From NCBI GenBank assembly GCA_041687015.1, contig JAWLCT010000070.1:1-9036 (forward strand): DNA of 9,036 nucleotides, read 5' to 3'. The notes beneath the pieces are model-generated. The model saw only the letters and a program-made list of their open reading frames with translations. It did no database searches and was not told the origin of the DNA. The DNA is from JALOAT01 sp041687015 (GTDB lineage: Bacteria; Pseudomonadota; Gammaproteobacteria; Thiohalomonadales; Thiohalomonadaceae). Position numbers and translations under genes: made by a program. Of this stretch, positions 8,103 through 9,036 are shown one piece after another (position 1 is the first letter of the stretch; each line of letters starts with the position of its first letter).

Positions 8103-8766
8103 CGCCATTCTCCAGTTCTTCGGCGAAAGCGGTGGCCAGTTGCTGGCGTAGTACGGTCAGGGGGATGAAATAGGGATCGATTTGCGCCAATCGCGCGCAA
8201 ATGCGATCGCCGCGTTCGCCGAAATTCACCAGCCAGGCACTGAAGTCGTCACCCGCCTCGGGCACACGGCGACGGGCGTCGATGAAGTGATAAAAAATGC
8301 TGCTGGCCGGAAGCTGTGGGATAAGCGCCGCCAGTTCCTCCGGTTGGCAAACACTTTTGTCCGTGCCGAAAACGACGATCTGCGCACGCATGAATTCGAA
8401 AGGCTGCACGGAACGACTGAAGTGCAGGTATTCCGCTTCGTCCAGGCGCTCGTCGATGATCTCGATGAGTTCGGATTTGAGCACGCTCAGATGAGGAAAT
8501 TCGCGCGGGTCGATCACGGCCACTTGTTCCGCCAACTTTGAATCATGCAGGCCGTGACGCATCCAGGAGGCGAAGTCGTTATTGAACTCGCGTTCCTCGA
8601 AACGGGCCTGCAGCAGGCCGCCCCAGAAATGAAAATAGATGCTGTCGTCTTCAGCCGCAGCGATCCCCGCCCGCAGCTCACCGAGCGTGTAGATACGCCG
8701 CCCTGTGGCAATGGTCAGCAGCGCGCAGTCCTTGATGGAGAAGGTGACCGGGTTTTCGACGGGCAC
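8089..8766 (-). CDS. DUF5752-like protein of unknown function, two tandem related halves
   Basis: This 225-residue protein looks soluble: I see no signal peptide or membrane segment. It resembles the DUF5752 family, which I recall as a neighbour of TreT-type glycosyltransferases; no biochemical role is known to me. It contains an internal duplication. Residues about 15-108 and 128-219 share, in the same order, an EL pair (30-31 and 144-145), SI[YF][FY]HF (42-47 and 156-161), DFxxW[ML] (64-69 and 174-179), A.IDP (83-87 and 194-198) and VL[KR]xxL (95-100 and 205-210). Several His, Asp and Trp residues are conserved between the halves, but I recognise no catalytic motif. The start is GTG 8766, with GAGGA 5 nt upstream. 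The 3' end overlaps treT by 14 bp (20 bp if treT starts at 8108). It is the first gene of the cluster. A structural or regulatory partner of TreT is an inference from position only. Confidence 0.85.
   Translation of the reverse strand: MPVENPVTFSIKDCALLTIATGRRIYTLGELRAGIAAAEDDSIYFHFWGGLLQARFEEREFNNDFASWMRHGLHDSKLAEQVAVIDPREFPHLSVLKSELIEIIDERLDEAEYLHFSRSVQPFEFMRAQIVVFGTDKSVCQPEELAALIPQLPASSIFYHFIDARRRVPEAGDDFSAWLVNFGERGDRICARLAQIDPYFIPLTVLRQQLATAFAEELENGDAAG
8109..8113 (-). promoter_or_regulatory. treT ribosome binding site that decides the start
   Basis: On the minus strand GGAGA is followed directly by ATGGCGATG. The spacing is 0 nt to the first ATG (8108) and 6 nt to the second (8102), which favours the second. 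The site lies inside the coding region of the preceding DUF5752-like gene, as expected for translational coupling. Confidence 0.65.
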
Positions 8767-8771
8767 AGGCT

Positions 8772-8776
8772 TCCTC
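8772..8776 (-). promoter_or_regulatory. Ribosome binding site for the GTG start of the DUF5752-like gene
   Basis: On the minus strand GAGGA is followed by AGCCT and then GTG. The strength and 5-nt spacing of the site justify choosing the GTG at 8766 as the start, although it is not an ATG. Confidence 0.7.
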
Positions 8777-8804
8777 GTCGATATCGGGTTTTGTTATTCC
8801 CTCA

Positions 8805-8834
8805 AAAATAGGTTATGGAGTTCGCTTATGCCAG
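8805..8834 (-). promoter_or_regulatory. Weak sigma70-like promoter candidate for the cluster
   Basis: On the minus strand CTGGCA (8834-8829) and TATTTT (8810-8805) are 18 nt apart. Each matches 4 of 6 positions of the -35 and -10 consensus. The -10 lies in the only AT-rich stretch upstream of the first gene and would leave a leader of roughly 30 nt before the GTG at 8766. The match is weak, and the real promoter could lie further upstream, outside the window. Confidence 0.25.
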
Positions 8835-8850
8835 CGCGTACCAAGTGACA

Positions 8851-8865
8851 AGGCGCGCAGCGCCT
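8851..8865. repeat. Short perfect hairpin, 6-bp stem
   Basis: AGGCGC (8851-8856), loop GCA, and GCGCCT (8860-8865) form a perfect 6-bp stem. No T-run follows on either strand, so it does not look like an intrinsic terminator. It lies about 85 bp upstream of the first start codon. Confidence 0.5.
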
Positions 8866-8870
8866 GGGTT

Positions 8871-8901
8871 GTGTCTCGCGCCTTCGCACCTGGCGAGAGA
8901 C
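8871..8901. repeat. Imperfect inverted repeat, 10-bp arms
   Basis: GTGTCTCGCG (8871-8880) pairs with GGCGAGAGAC (8892-8901) at 8 of 10 positions around an 11-nt loop. The right arm lies within the copy of a direct repeat at 8893-8902. Confidence 0.45.
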
Positions 8902-8999
8902 ATCATGTGACCAATGGGCGAGGAATGATGCTCGTAAAGACGCGGCGAACGCCAAGAATGAAAGATCCCTTGGCGTGCTTGGCGTCTTTGCGAGAGACA
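8893..8999. repeat. 10-bp direct repeat GCGAGAGACA, two copies
   Basis: GCGAGAGACA occurs at 8893-8902 and again at 8990-8999, 97 bp apart. The two copies bracket most of the long inverted repeat. They may be parts of two related repeat units or remnants of a duplication made by insertion. Confidence 0.5.
8931..8994. repeat. Long imperfect inverted repeat, 26-bp arms
   Basis: The left arm (8931-8956) and right arm (8969-8994) pair at 21 of 26 positions around the 12-nt loop AATGAAAGATCC. The inner 8 bp (CGCCAAG with flanking base) and an outer block including AAAGACGC are perfect; the mismatches cluster in the middle. The right arm, read on the minus strand, contains CGCAAAGACGCCAAG, a type of GC-rich sequence I associate with dispersed intergenic repeats in environmental bacteria. 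That association is from memory and unverified here. Confidence 0.6.
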
Positions 9000-9017
9000 G
9001 CGAGTCCCGCACGCCGT

Positions 9018-9036
9018 TGTAGGAGCCCAGTCCTCT
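9018..9036. repeat. Partial REP-like palindrome at the right window edge
   Basis: TGTAGGAGCCCAGTCCTCT has the form of gammaproteobacterial REP elements, which often begin TGTAGGAGC or TGTGGGAGC and continue as a GC-rich stem-loop. Here CCCAG, loop TCCT and CT would be the start of a stem that needs GGG just beyond the edge. Only the first half is visible, so the call is tentative. Confidence 0.4.

Larger units (their letters stand above)
8767..9036. other. Non-coding region upstream of the cluster, rich in palindromes
   Basis: No convincing gene is visible in these 270 bases. Reading from the first gene outward, there is an AT-rich stretch (about 8780-8820), then a GC-rich part with three inverted repeats, a 10-bp direct repeat and a truncated REP-like sequence. 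A 72-codon minus-strand frame (9012-8794) runs through the repeats, but its composition follows the palindromes and it lacks a recognisable product. No terminator with a U-tract is visible. Confidence 0.7.

Noticed and set aside
8851..8865. Rho-independent terminator
   Set aside because: The stem is perfect but short, and neither strand has a following T-run.
8794..9012. Minus-strand 72-codon open frame upstream of the cluster
   Set aside because: It runs through inverted repeats, its residues mirror the palindromes, and it has no supported start signal or known family.
1..9036. tRNA, rRNA, CRISPR array, insertion sequence, phage or defence genes
   Set aside because: I saw no such structures. 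The five genes cover nearly all of the window, and the one non-coding region holds only palindromic repeats and a weak promoter candidate.

Overview
The window is GC-rich chromosomal DNA. It carries five genes, all read from the minus strand (right to left): a DUF5752-like gene, treT, glgX, treZ and treY. Together they form a trehalose and glycogen-remodelling cluster. High GC, closely packed genes, the long form of TreY and a REP-like palindrome at the right edge suggest a proteobacterium, perhaps a gammaproteobacterium. No rRNA or other taxonomic marker is present, so this placement is weak.

Layout in the direction of transcription. Positions 9036-8767 are non-coding. They hold several imperfect palindromes, a 10-bp direct repeat, an AT-rich stretch with a weak promoter candidate, and half of a REP-like element cut by the window edge. 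A GTG-started gene (8766-8089) encodes a 225-residue DUF5752-like protein made of two related halves. It overlaps treT (8102-6867), a GT4 retaining glycosyltransferase. After 35 bp comes glgX (6832-4658), which overlaps the start of treZ (4677-2836) by 20 bp. Ten bp after treZ, treY begins at 2825; it is open to the left edge and lacks only its last residues. Overlaps, short gaps and a Shine-Dalgarno sequence that shares a base with the treZ stop codon point to one polycistronic, translationally coupled unit. The spurious plus-strand and out-of-phase reading frames over these genes are shadows.

The genes appear to encode two routes to trehalose. In the first, GlgX debranches glycogen to linear malto-oligosaccharides, TreY turns the reducing-end linkage into an alpha,alpha-1,1 bond, and TreZ releases free trehalose, leaving a chain two glucoses shorter. 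In the second, TreT joins the glucosyl group of an NDP-glucose to glucose in one reversible step. One route draws on stored polymer and the other on sugar nucleotide, so the unit could make trehalose under stress or move carbon between trehalose, nucleotide sugar and glycogen. All catalytic residues expected of the three GH13 enzymes are present, as are the EX7E and R/K positions of the glycosyltransferase. The least explained component is the DUF5752-like protein, whose overlap with treT suggests that it acts with TreT.
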